Positions 46,981 to 55,562 of a DNA stretch of 64,000 nucleotides are shown here, in pieces. The translations under genes were made by a program, and so were the position numbers. Positions within the stretch are counted from its first letter, which is position 1; every line of letters starts with the position of its first letter. The notes below the pieces were generated by a model that did not search any database, had not been told where the DNA came from, and worked only from the letters and a program-made list of their open reading frames with translations. The stretch is from positions 1-64,000 of the forward strand of contig NZ_AUDQ01000015.1 of the NCBI RefSeq assembly GCF_000425545.1, in the 5' to 3' direction. Source of the stretch: Sporosarcina ureae DSM 2281 (GTDB lineage: Bacteria > Bacillota > Bacilli > Bacillales_A > Planococcaceae).

Positions 46981-47901
46981 TTATTCAGAAAGTTCTTCCC
47001 CTACAATCTTCACTTCCATCTCCAGATCAATACCGAAATTCTTCTTCACTTCCGCTTTGACCATCTCAATCGTCTGAATATAATCTGCCGCCGTGGCATT
47101 ATTTTTATTGACGATGAACCCCGCGTGTTTAGTAGACACTTCTGCTCCACCAAACCCTTTACCCTGCAAGCCGCTATCCTGGATCAATTTTCCAGCGAAA
47201 TAGCCCGGCGGACGTTTGAACACACTACCTGCCGATGGATATTCAAGTGGCTGTTTGGATTCACGTTGGAACGTTAAGTCGGCAACTGCCGCATCGATAT
47301 CACACTGTTCACCTTGAGTGAGCCAGAATTCTGCAGATAGGACATAGTAGCCTTCTGTAGTAATAATGCTTTTACGATATCCTAGTTCTAATTCATCTTT
47401 TGAAAGCACGAAAATTTTTCCAGTAGTATCCATTACAGTCGCATGATGAATAATATCTTTAATTTCTCCACCGTACGCTCCAGCGTTCATTGCCATTGCA
47501 CCGCCAATTGAACCCGGTATTCCACAAGCAAACTCCAGACCAGTTAAACAAGCTATTGCCGCTTGTTTGGAAGCGTCAATAATATTCGCGCCAGCTTCCG
47601 CTATCATTCTATTACCATCAATCTTAATATTGTTGAGGTTTGCCATATACATTACAATCCCACGAACACCACCGTCACGAACGACCATATTCGAACCGTT
47701 CCCCAGTAATAAAATCGGAATTTCATTAGTAAAAGCATAGCTAACAACGGCTTGCACTTCTTCTATTGTGCCAGGCGCCGCGACAACATCTGCTTTACCA
47801 CCTAGACGTGTTTTCGTATATTTGTTTAGTGGCTCATCAAGTAATAACCAACCGCTTTGTATATTCTTTTGAAGATCTTCAAACCATCGATGTTTTGACA
47901 T
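46981..47901 (-). CDS. murB: UDP-N-acetylenolpyruvoylglucosamine reductase
   Basis: 306 residues, FAD-dependent. FAD-binding segment LLLGNGSNMVVRDGG, GIPGSIGGAMAMNAGAYGGE and catalytic region YPSAGSVFKRP are present; it is the short Bacillales MurB type. It reduces UDP-GlcNAc-enolpyruvate to UDP-MurNAc using NADPH. AAAGGA Shine-Dalgarno about 10 nt before ATG. Stands alone with its own promoter at 47949-47977. Confidence 0.95.
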   Translation of the reverse strand: MSKHRWFEDLQKNIQSGWLLLDEPLNKYTKTRLGGKADVVAAPGTIEEVQAVVSYAFTNEIPILLLGNGSNMVVRDGGVRGIVMYMANLNNIKIDGNRMIAEAGANIIDASKQAAIACLTGLEFACGIPGSIGGAMAMNAGAYGGEIKDIIHHATVMDTTGKIFVLSKDELELGYRKSIITTEGYYVLSAEFWLTQGEQCDIDAAVADLTFQRESKQPLEYPSAGSVFKRPPGYFAGKLIQDSGLQGKGFGGAEVSTKHAGFIVNKNNATAADYIQTIEMVKAEVKKNFGIDLEMEVKIVGEELSE

Positions 47902-47948
47902 CTACATCAAGTCCTTTCAGTATACGTGTCCCCAGTTTTACGGAAACA

Positions 47949-47977
47949 ATCTTATCCATCTATTAGTATGCTTGCAA
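47949..47977 (-). promoter_or_regulatory. Sigma-A promoter of murB
   Basis: Minus-strand TTGCAA (47972-47977) and TAAGAT (47949-47954), 17-bp spacer, about 45 nt upstream of the murB start. Confidence 0.65.
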
Positions 47978-48004
47978 TCCGTCTTTTTGACAAGGTTTTT
48001 CATT

Positions 48005-48033
48005 TTGACTTTCAACCTTTTTTCAATTACAGT
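48005..48033 (+). promoter_or_regulatory. Sigma-A promoter of yceI-like gene
   Basis: TTGACT (48005-48010) and TACAGT (48028-48033) with a 17-bp spacer, about 35 nt upstream of the start codon. Confidence 0.65.
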
Positions 48034-48067
48034 TTAGCTAACTAAATTTCCATTAGGAGGAGTGAAA

Positions 48068-48583
48068 GTGAATACATGGAAGGTAGATAAGAGTGCGTCC
48101 ACTGTCGGCTTTTCCGTTCCACATATGATGGTATCAACTGTCACGGGAACGTTTGAAGAATTTTCAGGAGAATTACAAGGAAACATAGCCGATCTGACGA
48201 AAACCAAGATTAGTTTTCAAGTAATCGTCGCTTCAATCCAGACAAAGAATAGAGACCGTGATCTACATCTATGCTCGGTGGACTTTTTTGATGCTGAAAC
48301 TTTCCCTGAAATGACATTCTCTTCTCGTGCAATTTATAACGATACAGACGGTAGATATCAAATGTCCGGAGACTTGACTGTTAAACATACGACCAAAAGA
48401 GCAATATTTTGCATCACTCCTCAAGAAGTGACTGTATTCGGAGCTACATATTTTGTTGAGGGTGAGATCAAACGAAAAGATTTCGGATTAATGTGGAATC
48501 GGGCAATCGAAGCTGGCGGTGTGATGGTTGGAGAGGTGATAAATATTAAGATGTCGGTTGTAATTTGCAAAGGTGAAAAATAA
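48068..48583 (+). CDS. YceI family lipocalin-like protein
   Basis: 171 residues from GTG 48068, 7 nt after AGGAGG (the GTG at 48062 is too near). The eight-stranded YceI barrel is recognisable from TWKVDKSASTVGFSVPHMM, DFFDAETFPEMTF and GDLTVKHTTK. Family members bind polyisoprenoids in a barrel. No signal peptide, so it is predicted cytoplasmic. Ligand unknown. Confidence 0.9.
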   Translation: MNTWKVDKSASTVGFSVPHMMVSTVTGTFEEFSGELQGNIADLTKTKISFQVIVASIQTKNRDRDLHLCSVDFFDAETFPEMTFSSRAIYNDTDGRYQMSGDLTVKHTTKRAIFCITPQEVTVFGATYFVEGEIKRKDFGLMWNRAIEAGGVMVGEVINIKMSVVICKGEK

Positions 48584-48660
48584 CGGGAGCATCGTGAATT
48601 GACGTTCGTAACGAAAGTGCCCTATTAACAATTCACTAACGTACTGTTTCAAAATGAAAT

Positions 48661-48710
48661 AAAAGACTGAAGACGAAACGCCTCGTAATTCTATAGAGTT
48701 TTCTTCAGTC
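48661..48710 (-). terminator. Terminator after the DsbA-like gene
   Basis: GACTGAAGA (48665-48673) and TCTTCAGTC (48702-48710) form the base of a long hairpin followed by TTTTATTT on the minus strand. Confidence 0.7.
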
Positions 48711-48730
48711 CTATAAAACAGCTCAATTAT

Positions 48731-49441
48731 TTAGATATCACAAGTCTCATCATCACACTGCCCACCATCATTTGTACCAAGTACTTGTAACTTAGGTTTG
48801 GCCATACCCTCTTCTTCAGCTATTTTTTCAAGCGCTTCAACAAATGCCTCTGTAGGCTGCGCTCCACTTATAGCATATTTACGATTAATTACGAAGAATG
48901 GCACGCCTTGGACACCAATTTCCTGCGCTTCTTTGATATCAATTTTTACTTCATCCTCGAAATTATTACTATGAAGCATCTCACTAGTTTTCTTTGCATC
49001 TAATCCAGCTTCTGTCGCGATCGCTACGAGTACTTCTTCCGTATCAATGCGCTCTCCCTCCACGAAGTAGCCATGCAAGAGACGCTCTGTTACTTCCTTT
49101 TCCACACCGTGCTTCTCCGCGAATTTCGATAGACGATGTGCATCCAGCGTATTAGACGTTTTCATTTTATCCACTTGATAGTGAAGATCAACCGATTTTG
49201 CTTGCTCTTCTATATTATTCAGCATGTTTTTCGCTTCTGTTTTGCTGACATTGTACTTTCCTGCTAACCTTTCCACTACCGATTGGTCTGAAGCTACTGG
49301 TGTATTCGGATCTAGCTGATACGCCTTGAATATAACCTCCGACTTTTCTTCCAGCCTTAATTGTTTCAAGGCATGCTCTAAACGTCTTTTTCCAATATAG
49401 CAAAACGGACAAACATAATCTGACCATACTTCAATTTTCAT
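48731..49441 (-). CDS. DsbA/FrnE-like thiol oxidoreductase
   Basis: 236 residues with a thioredoxin fold interrupted by a helical insertion. The redox site CPFC lies at residues 11-14 (DYVCPFCYIGK); the cis-proline segment GVQGVPFFVINRKYAISG follows. A C-terminal Cys pair (CDDETC) is extra. No signal peptide, so a cytoplasmic FrnE/YwbO-type protein rather than a secreted DsbA. Partner unknown. Confidence 0.88.
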   Translation of the reverse strand: MKIEVWSDYVCPFCYIGKRRLEHALKQLRLEEKSEVIFKAYQLDPNTPVASDQSVVERLAGKYNVSKTEAKNMLNNIEEQAKSVDLHYQVDKMKTSNTLDAHRLSKFAEKHGVEKEVTERLLHGYFVEGERIDTEEVLVAIATEAGLDAKKTSEMLHSNNFEDEVKIDIKEAQEIGVQGVPFFVINRKYAISGAQPTEAFVEALEKIAEEEGMAKPKLQVLGTNDGGQCDDETCDI

Positions 49442-49540
49442 TTTTTTGCCCCACCTTTCTATTCTCTATTTTAGATTCAAGTAAAGTTGGCAACAATGTT
49501 AATGCTTGGATTATATAATTATACAGAATGAGGTGTCGGA

Positions 49541-50920
49541 ATGAATGAATCTCTATGGCTTGCCACCGCTTATCCGAAGTCTACCTATCCAACAGTAGAT
49601 GATGATGTAACTTGCGATGTATTAATCATAGGAGGCGGACTGAGCGGGATAGCAAATGCTTATTTTTTGGCTAAGCAAGGAAAGAGCGTTGTGTTGCTTG
49701 AGAAAAATAGTTTGTTGCATGGAGCAACCGGAAATTCTACAGGTAAATTAACTGCCCAACATGACTTGGTATATGCGGACATGATCGAACAGTTTGGTGT
49801 AGAGAGCGCAAAACAATATTTCGATGTAAATGAACAAGCTGTTGATTTTGCGCGATCCATTGCAGAGTCAGACCAGCTGCAAACCGCACACTCCGCGCTA
49901 TATTCCCAAACGGCAGAAGGTACAGAACGATTACTGGCAGAGAAAAAGGCATATGAAGCGATTGGGATTCCTTTTATACTTGCGGGCAGTGCTTCCTACT
50001 TACCTTTTGAAACAGCCCATACTTTACTGATTGAAGACGAAGCACAAATACATCCAGTGCGTTTTGGACAACGATTAGCACAGCTCGCTGTGAAAGAAGG
50101 TGCACGCATCTTTGAACATGCACAAGTAGCGGCATTGGATACTGATCGTCATTTTGTCAAACTCTCTTCATCTAAAGTAGTCAGTTATCGACAACTAGTT
50201 ATCTGCTCACATTATCCAATTGAGGCCCTAGAAGGCATGCAAATTCTTAAACTGGACGTCGAGCGCTCCTATATTGCTGCGGCAAAAACGGAGACTCCAT
50301 TTGATCATCAATTTATCTCGGTAGATGAGCCGAAGCGCTCGATACGGACAGCGACAATCGATGACCAGTCTTACTTATTACTATGCGCTCAATCTCATCC
50401 TGCGGGCTCGGAAAAAGAAACACAACTTCATTACGACAGCTTGACAGAGGATATTAAAACGACATTGGGGCATCCCGATGTTGTCTACAAATGGTCGGCT
50501 CAGGATCCGTCCACACCTGATTTGGTGCCTTATGCAGGAGCTATTTCAAACTCGTCGCCAGACGTCTATATTAGTACAGGCTATCGGAAATGGGGACTAT
50601 CTAATTCCTTAGCTTGTGCGGAAATCATCTCGGATGCGATTGTCGGTCGATCGAATGCCGCAAGCGAATTATTTTCTCCTAGCAGAACAGATTTCGGCTC
50701 TTTATCCAGCCGTGCTCTACTATTAGCTGGACGTACCGTAAAGGAATTTGCCGGAGGACATATCGCCCGGACCGACTCGCCGATCTGTACGCATATGGGG
50801 TGCCGTACCCGCTGGAATAAAGGAGACCAAACGTGGGACTGTCCATGTCACGGATCCCGTTTTCGTGCAGATGGAACCGTGTTGGAAGGTCCTGCCACAC
50901 AACCCCTAGATTTAGGATAA
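49541..50920 (+). CDS. FAD-dependent oxidoreductase with C-terminal Rieske domain
   Basis: 459 residues. A DAO-type FAD domain (GGGLSGIANAYFLAKQG at about 31-47) is followed by a Rieske [2Fe-2S] domain at about 395-459 with CTHMGC and CPCHGSRF supplying two Cys and two His ligands. Same architecture as B. subtilis YhfW. Electron donor and substrate unknown. GAGGTG Shine-Dalgarno before ATG. Confidence 0.92.
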   Translation: MNESLWLATAYPKSTYPTVDDDVTCDVLIIGGGLSGIANAYFLAKQGKSVVLLEKNSLLHGATGNSTGKLTAQHDLVYADMIEQFGVESAKQYFDVNEQAVDFARSIAESDQLQTAHSALYSQTAEGTERLLAEKKAYEAIGIPFILAGSASYLPFETAHTLLIEDEAQIHPVRFGQRLAQLAVKEGARIFEHAQVAALDTDRHFVKLSSSKVVSYRQLVICSHYPIEALEGMQILKLDVERSYIAAAKTETPFDHQFISVDEPKRSIRTATIDDQSYLLLCAQSHPAGSEKETQLHYDSLTEDIKTTLGHPDVVYKWSAQDPSTPDLVPYAGAISNSSPDVYISTGYRKWGLSNSLACAEIISDAIVGRSNAASELFSPSRTDFGSLSSRALLLAGRTVKEFAGGHIARTDSPICTHMGCRTRWNKGDQTWDCPCHGSRFRADGTVLEGPATQPLDLG

Positions 50921-50924
50921 AAAA

Positions 50925-50963
50925 ACTGTCACAGAAGATCGGGCTACCGATTTCCGTGACAGT
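50925..50963. terminator. Bidirectional terminator
   Basis: ACTGTCAC...GATCGG / CCGAT...GTGACAGT hairpin between convergent genes. A seven-T run follows on the minus strand, so it ends ppaC; it also follows the Rieske gene directly. Confidence 0.88.
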
Positions 50964-50970
50964 CTGGTGT

Positions 50971-51897
50971 TTATGAAAGTGCTTCAGTCAATACAGGTAC
51001 AATTTGCTTCTTACGTGAAACGATACCTTTTAACAAAGCCGTATTATTATTGAACGCTACATTAAATGCAGATCCTGCACGTTCAGCTTCTTTTCCGAGT
51101 GCAATGATTACGGAATCGCTATTGATGATATCCGTCACAACAAACAGGAATAAGTCTAGCTCTTTTTGCTTGATTACATTATTTAATTCCGCTTCCAGTT
51201 CATCTTGTCGGCCAAGGATATCTTGCAAGTCTACTGCATTTACTTGTGCAATTACCATTTTCACATCGCCGAAAATAAATTCCTTCGAATCCAGATTAGC
51301 TAAATCCTTTACAGATACCGAGCTTAAGTCCGCTCCAGCTTTCAACATGTCCAAACCGTAAACAGCAGCATCTACTTCTGCAATTGCAGCCAGTTCTTCA
51401 GCTGCTGCCTGGTCTTGATCTGTAAATGTTGGTGATTTGAATAATAATGAATCTGATACGATCGCAGAAAGCATTAAGCCCGCAATGTTCTTTGGAATTT
51501 CAACGCCATGCTCTTTGAATAATTTGTTCAAAATCGTTGCCGTACAGCCTACTGGCTCCGCACGATAATACAATGGATCGTTTGTCTGGAAGTTCGCGAT
51601 ACGGTGATGATCAATCACTTCCAACACTTGTACATCATCCAAGTCATCCACACTTTGTTGTTTCTCATTATGATCGACTAAGATGACTTGAGATGTCTCA
51701 GGTGCCGCTTTTTCAATTAAGCGTGGTGCTTCAAAACCGAAAGTTTCAAGCGCATACGCTGTTTCTTTTGTAATATTACCTAGACGAACAGCTTCTGCAT
51801 CCACTCCGATTTGTTGTTTAAGATAAGCATACGTAATCGCAGATGCAATGGAATCGGTATCCGGGTTTTTATGCCCAATAACTAACACTTTTGACAT
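50971..51897 (-). CDS. ppaC: Manganese-dependent inorganic pyrophosphatase
   Basis: 308 residues, family II PPase of the DHH superfamily. Metal ligands in [10 protein letters not shown] (residues 8-17), EVIDHHRI and the C-terminal [10 protein letters not shown] substrate loop are all visible. It hydrolyses pyrophosphate to phosphate in the cytoplasm. AGGAGG Shine-Dalgarno. No CBS insertion, so the unregulated type. Confidence 0.96.
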   Translation of the reverse strand: MSKVLVIGHKNPDTDSIASAITYAYLKQQIGVDAEAVRLGNITKETAYALETFGFEAPRLIEKAAPETSQVILVDHNEKQQSVDDLDDVQVLEVIDHHRIANFQTNDPLYYRAEPVGCTATILNKLFKEHGVEIPKNIAGLMLSAIVSDSLLFKSPTFTDQDQAAAEELAAIAEVDAAVYGLDMLKAGADLSSVSVKDLANLDSKEFIFGDVKMVIAQVNAVDLQDILGRQDELEAELNNVIKQKELDLFLFVVTDIINSDSVIIALGKEAERAGSAFNVAFNNNTALLKGIVSRKKQIVPVLTEALS

Positions 51898-51950
51898 TTG
51901 TTAATTCCTCCTATTTCACTATGTTTACTGACTATATTCTACCACACTAT

Positions 51951-52397
51951 TCAAGATTGACTAGTGGGAAATAGTAAAGATTGTATTTCTTCCTTATTAT
52001 GAAGGAAATCTGCAATCGTGTAACGGTCTAGCACTTCAAAGTAAGCTTGAAGCGCTTCGTATAATACACCTCTTAGCTGGCAGGCTTGAGACAACACACA
52101 CATATTTTTACTCGGATCAAAACATTCGACTAAGTGAAAATCGTCTTCTGTTTTTCGAACTAGTTCGCCTACATTTATGCTATGTGGATCTACACTGAGA
52201 CGGATTCCACCACCACGACCACGAGTGGTTACAATCAGTTCCAGTTTTCCTAACTCATGGACTATTTTGGTGAGGTGATTTTTCGAGATTTGATAAGCAT
52301 CCGAGATTTCTTGAACTGTAGATAGTTCATCCGATTGCTTGGAAGCTAAAAAAATCAGAACACGCAGCGAATAATCTGTATACATCGTTAAACGCAT
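51951..52397 (-). CDS. nsrR: Nitric oxide-sensing repressor NsrR
   Basis: 148 residues from ATG 52397, Rrf2 family. The [4Fe-4S] ligands of B. subtilis NsrR are present at identical numbering: Asp8, Cys92, Cys100 and Cys106. NO damages the cluster and relieves repression of hmp, which lies divergently 215 bp away with an NsrR box between. A TGCTATAAT extended -10 at 52425-52433 should drive it. Confidence 0.94.
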   Translation of the reverse strand: MRLTMYTDYSLRVLIFLASKQSDELSTVQEISDAYQISKNHLTKIVHELGKLELIVTTRGRGGGIRLSVDPHSINVGELVRKTEDDFHLVECFDPSKNMCVLSQACQLRGVLYEALQAYFEVLDRYTIADFLHNKEEIQSLLFPTSQS

Positions 52398-52424
52398 AAT
52401 ATCACCACTTTCTACTCTCACCTT

Positions 52425-52433
52425 ATTATAGCA
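52425..52433 (-). promoter_or_regulatory. Extended -10 promoter of nsrR
   Basis: Minus strand TGCTATAAT, an extended -10 with no good -35, about 28 nt upstream of the nsrR start codon. Confidence 0.55.
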
Positions 52434-52503
52434 TTTTCAATCGAAAAATCATTGATTGACACTGAGCGTTACACTTATAAGCTTAGCTACTTTTTGAATA
52501 GAA

Positions 52504-52519
52504 TGTGACAACATTCACA
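52504..52519. promoter_or_regulatory. FNR/CRP-type operator in the nsrR-hmp region
   Basis: TGTGACAACATTCACA, a perfect TGTGA-N6-TCACA palindrome, as bound by Bacillus Fnr. Centre at 52511.5, about 71 nt upstream of the predicted hmp start. Confidence 0.7.
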
Positions 52520-52533
52520 TTTTATTTTTAAAC

Positions 52534-52550
52534 ATGTATTTTAAATATAT
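52534..52550. promoter_or_regulatory. NsrR operator of hmp
   Basis: ATGTATTTTAAATATAT fits the NsrR box of the B. subtilis hmp promoter. It overlaps the probable hmp -35; a TATGAT -10 lies at 52571-52576. Confidence 0.8.
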
Positions 52551-52611
52551 CTTTTAGATTCTAAATGATTTATGATAGAGATATCAAATACGGAGAGGTT
52601 GTGTATTCACA

Positions 52612-53799
52612 ATGTTAGATCAAAAAACTATCGACATTATCAAATCCACAGTACCAGTACTAGAGGAACACGGAACAGCCATTACTACGGCGTTCTACAA
52701 AAATATGTTCGTGGCTCATCCGGAATTACTAGACATTTTCAACCACGCTAATCAGTCGCAAGGACGTCAGCAGACAGCTCTTGCAAACACAGTATACGCA
52801 GCTGCGCAACATATCGATAACCTAGAAGCCATTCTACCGGTTGTTGTACAAATCGCGCACAAGCACGTATCTCTTGGAATCTTGCCGGAACATTATCCAA
52901 TTGTCGGAGAGTATCTGTTAAAAGCTATCAAAGAAGTACTTGGTGATGCAGCGACTCCTGAAATTATGGATGCATGGGAAGCCGCTTACGGTGTAATCGC
53001 TGGCGCATTCATCGGTGTAGAAAAAGATATGTATGAGAATACAGAAAAAGCCGATGGCGGATGGCACTTATTCAAAGACTTCGAGATCGTCGACAAAGTA
53101 GAAGAAAGTGATGTCATTACTTCATTCTACTTAAAACCTGTTGATGGCAAAAAATTGCCATACTATTTACCGGGACAATACATTACGATTCGTTTGGAAA
53201 TCCCAGGCGCAAAAAATATTGTCAACCGTCAGTACAGCTTGTCTCAAAAATCAAATGACGAGACTTTCCGTATCTCAGTTAAACGTGAAGATACATTAAC
53301 ACCAAACGGCGTAGTTTCTTGCTACTTGCATGAAAATGCAAGTGTAGGCGACATCATCGAAGTAAGTGCTCCAGCAGGCGACTTCTACTTAGATCCTACT
53401 GGCACAGCACCTGTTACTTTAATCAGCGGTGGGGTTGGTATTACACCAATGAAAGCTATGTATTCAACTATTGCAGACTTGTCTCCAGAACGTGAAGTAG
53501 CATTCTTGCACTCTGCACGTACACGTAGTCAACAAGCATTTGCGAATAAATTAGAGCATATAAATGCAAAACTGCCAAACTCTACGTACAAAGCTCTATA
53601 TTCAGAAGAGGGAGACGGCATGTTCACACGTCAGTTCTTAGAAGAAAACGTTATTGCAGACAGTGATGTCTATGTATGTGGACCAACTGGTTTCATGGAG
53701 TTCGTTATTCAACAACTTCACGCAATGGGAATTCCAGAAGATAAAATTCACTTCGAATTCTTCGGCCCAGCTGTAGCACTTCAATTACAATCTGTTTAA
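52612..53799 (+). CDS. hmp: Flavohemoglobin nitric oxide dioxygenase
   Basis: 395 residues: globin domain (1-138) with distal Tyr29 and Gln53 and proximal His85, FAD domain (RQYSLS at about 205), and NAD(P)H domain ([22 protein letters not shown]). It oxidises NO to nitrate using O2 and NADPH. Divergent from nsrR; NsrR and FNR-type sites precede it. GGAGAGG Shine-Dalgarno before ATG. Confidence 0.97.
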   Translation: MLDQKTIDIIKSTVPVLEEHGTAITTAFYKNMFVAHPELLDIFNHANQSQGRQQTALANTVYAAAQHIDNLEAILPVVVQIAHKHVSLGILPEHYPIVGEYLLKAIKEVLGDAATPEIMDAWEAAYGVIAGAFIGVEKDMYENTEKADGGWHLFKDFEIVDKVEESDVITSFYLKPVDGKKLPYYLPGQYITIRLEIPGAKNIVNRQYSLSQKSNDETFRISVKREDTLTPNGVVSCYLHENASVGDIIEVSAPAGDFYLDPTGTAPVTLISGGVGITPMKAMYSTIADLSPEREVAFLHSARTRSQQAFANKLEHINAKLPNSTYKALYSEEGDGMFTRQFLEENVIADSDVYVCGPTGFMEFVIQQLHAMGIPEDKIHFEFFGPAVALQLQSV

Positions 53800-53809
53800 C
53801 CATAAACAA

Positions 53810-53845
53810 CCCCCGCGAATGTGAATAATTCGCGGGGGTATTTTT
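53810..53845. terminator. Bidirectional terminator
   Basis: CCCCCGCGAAT / ATTCGCGGGGG with loop GTGAATA, then TATTTTTA on plus; between convergent hmp and ykvI. Confidence 0.9.
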
Positions 53846-54893
53846 ATACTTTATTAGGCATACGGATTGAAGACATAATGAGTGCAGCTACTAAAAATAG
53901 ACCTAAATAACCGACGACCGGATATAGTGTATTGACCAATTTCGTGAATCCAAAAAAGCTCAATGCATAGCCAATTACTAATGAAAATGCTATGAATAAC
54001 TTAAATTTCATCGTTCCACTTTGGATGAATCGAGCACCAAACGCATAGAACATACTGACCGCTGTATTGAAGATCATACCGTATAAAATAACTGCCATGA
54101 AGATTGCAAAGATCGGTGAAATATTATTGATAATTGCAAGCATCGGCAAATCTGCTCCTGCAACATTTTCCACCTGTGAAAAAATCGCCAAGTGACTTAA
54201 CAGTATTAAAATACCTAATCCAAGACCACCTACGAATCCACCTCGTGCTGCAATCTTTTCATCTCTTTCCGCACCGCCCATAACAATTGCCATCGAAGCA
54301 CCTACCGCAATATTAAATGACACATAGTTAATGGCAGATATGAACCAGTTAGGCAATGTCGTAGGCAATGCTTGTGCGACAGGGTCTAGAACCGCGAATG
54401 TTGTATCCATCGTGACGATACTGTAAACAGATACGACAACTACTGTAATAATTAAAAAGGGTGTTATACTCCCTATTACAGCAACTACTTTATCTACGTT
54501 TAATAATATCGTCAAGAACACTAAAATCATCATAAGCAAACTGCCTACAAATGTCGGTAAGCCAAATTGCTGATGTAAGTTAGCACCGGCACCCGCCAGC
54601 ATCACCACACCCACGCCAAATAATGTAAAGATGATAATACCATCCACTATTACACCTAAATAGCGCCCACTGATTTTGTAGATTACGTCTTTGTGTGAAG
54701 GTGTTCGCATTCGACTTCCAAGACGCGTTAATGTCATTCCTAAGTAAGCGAACAGCGCCGTACAAATCACTGCGCCAATCATGCCTAAGTAACCGAAACT
54801 CGTAAAATACGTCATAATTTCATTACCGGAAGCAAATCCCGCCCCTACGATAATCCCAATAAATGCACTGCCCATTTTCAATATTTTCTTCAT
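53844..54893 (-). CDS. YkvI-family membrane transporter
   Basis: 349 residues from ATG 54893 (AGGGG upstream). About ten transmembrane segments, beginning MGSAFIGIIVGAGFASGNEI, the first helix of YkvI-type APC-superfamily proteins. B. subtilis YkvI (343 aa) is the nearest match I recall. Substrate unknown. Lies 51 nt after a DNA glycosylase gene and may be read from its promoter. Confidence 0.85.
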   Translation of the reverse strand: MKKILKMGSAFIGIIVGAGFASGNEIMTYFTSFGYLGMIGAVICTALFAYLGMTLTRLGSRMRTPSHKDVIYKISGRYLGVIVDGIIIFTLFGVGVVMLAGAGANLHQQFGLPTFVGSLLMMILVFLTILLNVDKVVAVIGSITPFLIITVVVVSVYSIVTMDTTFAVLDPVAQALPTTLPNWFISAINYVSFNIAVGASMAIVMGGAERDEKIAARGGFVGGLGLGILILLSHLAIFSQVENVAGADLPMLAIINNISPIFAIFMAVILYGMIFNTAVSMFYAFGARFIQSGTMKFKLFIAFSLVIGYALSFFGFTKLVNTLYPVVGYLGLFLVAALIMSSIRMPNKV

Positions 54894-54944
54894 AATTTCC
54901 CCTATTCTTCTCTGTAACCAAGCAAATTCGAGATGTTCATTCAT

Positions 54945-55541
54945 CTATTTTCTATATTTAGAGACGAATGGGTTGTCTTTTTCAAAGAAACGCCAAGGAT
55001 AATGCACGGCTTCACCAGTGTTGCCAATCCCGACCCGAGGACCCGTTTCTATTTCAGCCTGAGGCAAGCCTTCTGCTATATAGAGAGGCTTCTGTGTCCA
55101 ATGATGGCCGTAGTATGACATCGTCACGCCAAGAGCTTTGGAGAGCTTCCCGGGTCCATTTGTAAGATCGGTCTCTTTCTTAATGTGTATGCCACGACGT
55201 TGTTGCATATGACGTACTCCTTCTATTGGTTCACCTGCTCGCAGTAATACAGCATGCGGTGTCCCCTCTTGTGCACAGACCACATTCATTAGTGTGTGCG
55301 TGTGCATTTGATATGTATAGACGGAACCCGGCTTACCGAACATAATTTCTGTACGCTTTGTTCTACGATTACCATAACTATGCGCAGCACGGTCCTCAGC
55401 TCCATGATACGCTTCAGTTTCCACAATTCTAACCACTGATAGTCCTTCGGGTTCCTCATGGACAATATATTGACCGACCAAATTACGGGCAAGCTCTAGT
55501 ACAGGTACATTGAAGAAAGATGAATCAATCGGTTCATACAT
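54945..55541 (-). CDS. 3-methyladenine DNA glycosylase (AAG/MPG family)
   Basis: 198 residues, about the size of B. subtilis YxlJ. Motifs IVETEAYHGAEDRAAHSYG (catalytic Glu within) and LTNGPGKLSKALGVT mark the alkyladenine glycosylase family. It removes alkylated purines and hypoxanthine in base excision repair. ATG with GGAGAAG upstream; ykvI follows on the same strand. Confidence 0.92.
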   Translation of the reverse strand: MYEPIDSSFFNVPVLELARNLVGQYIVHEEPEGLSVVRIVETEAYHGAEDRAAHSYGNRRTKRTEIMFGKPGSVYTYQMHTHTLMNVVCAQEGTPHAVLLRAGEPIEGVRHMQQRRGIHIKKETDLTNGPGKLSKALGVTMSYYGHHWTQKPLYIAEGLPQAEIETGPRVGIGNTGEAVHYPWRFFEKDNPFVSKYRK

Positions 55542-55562
55542 ACAATCTTCTCCTTTCCGTTC

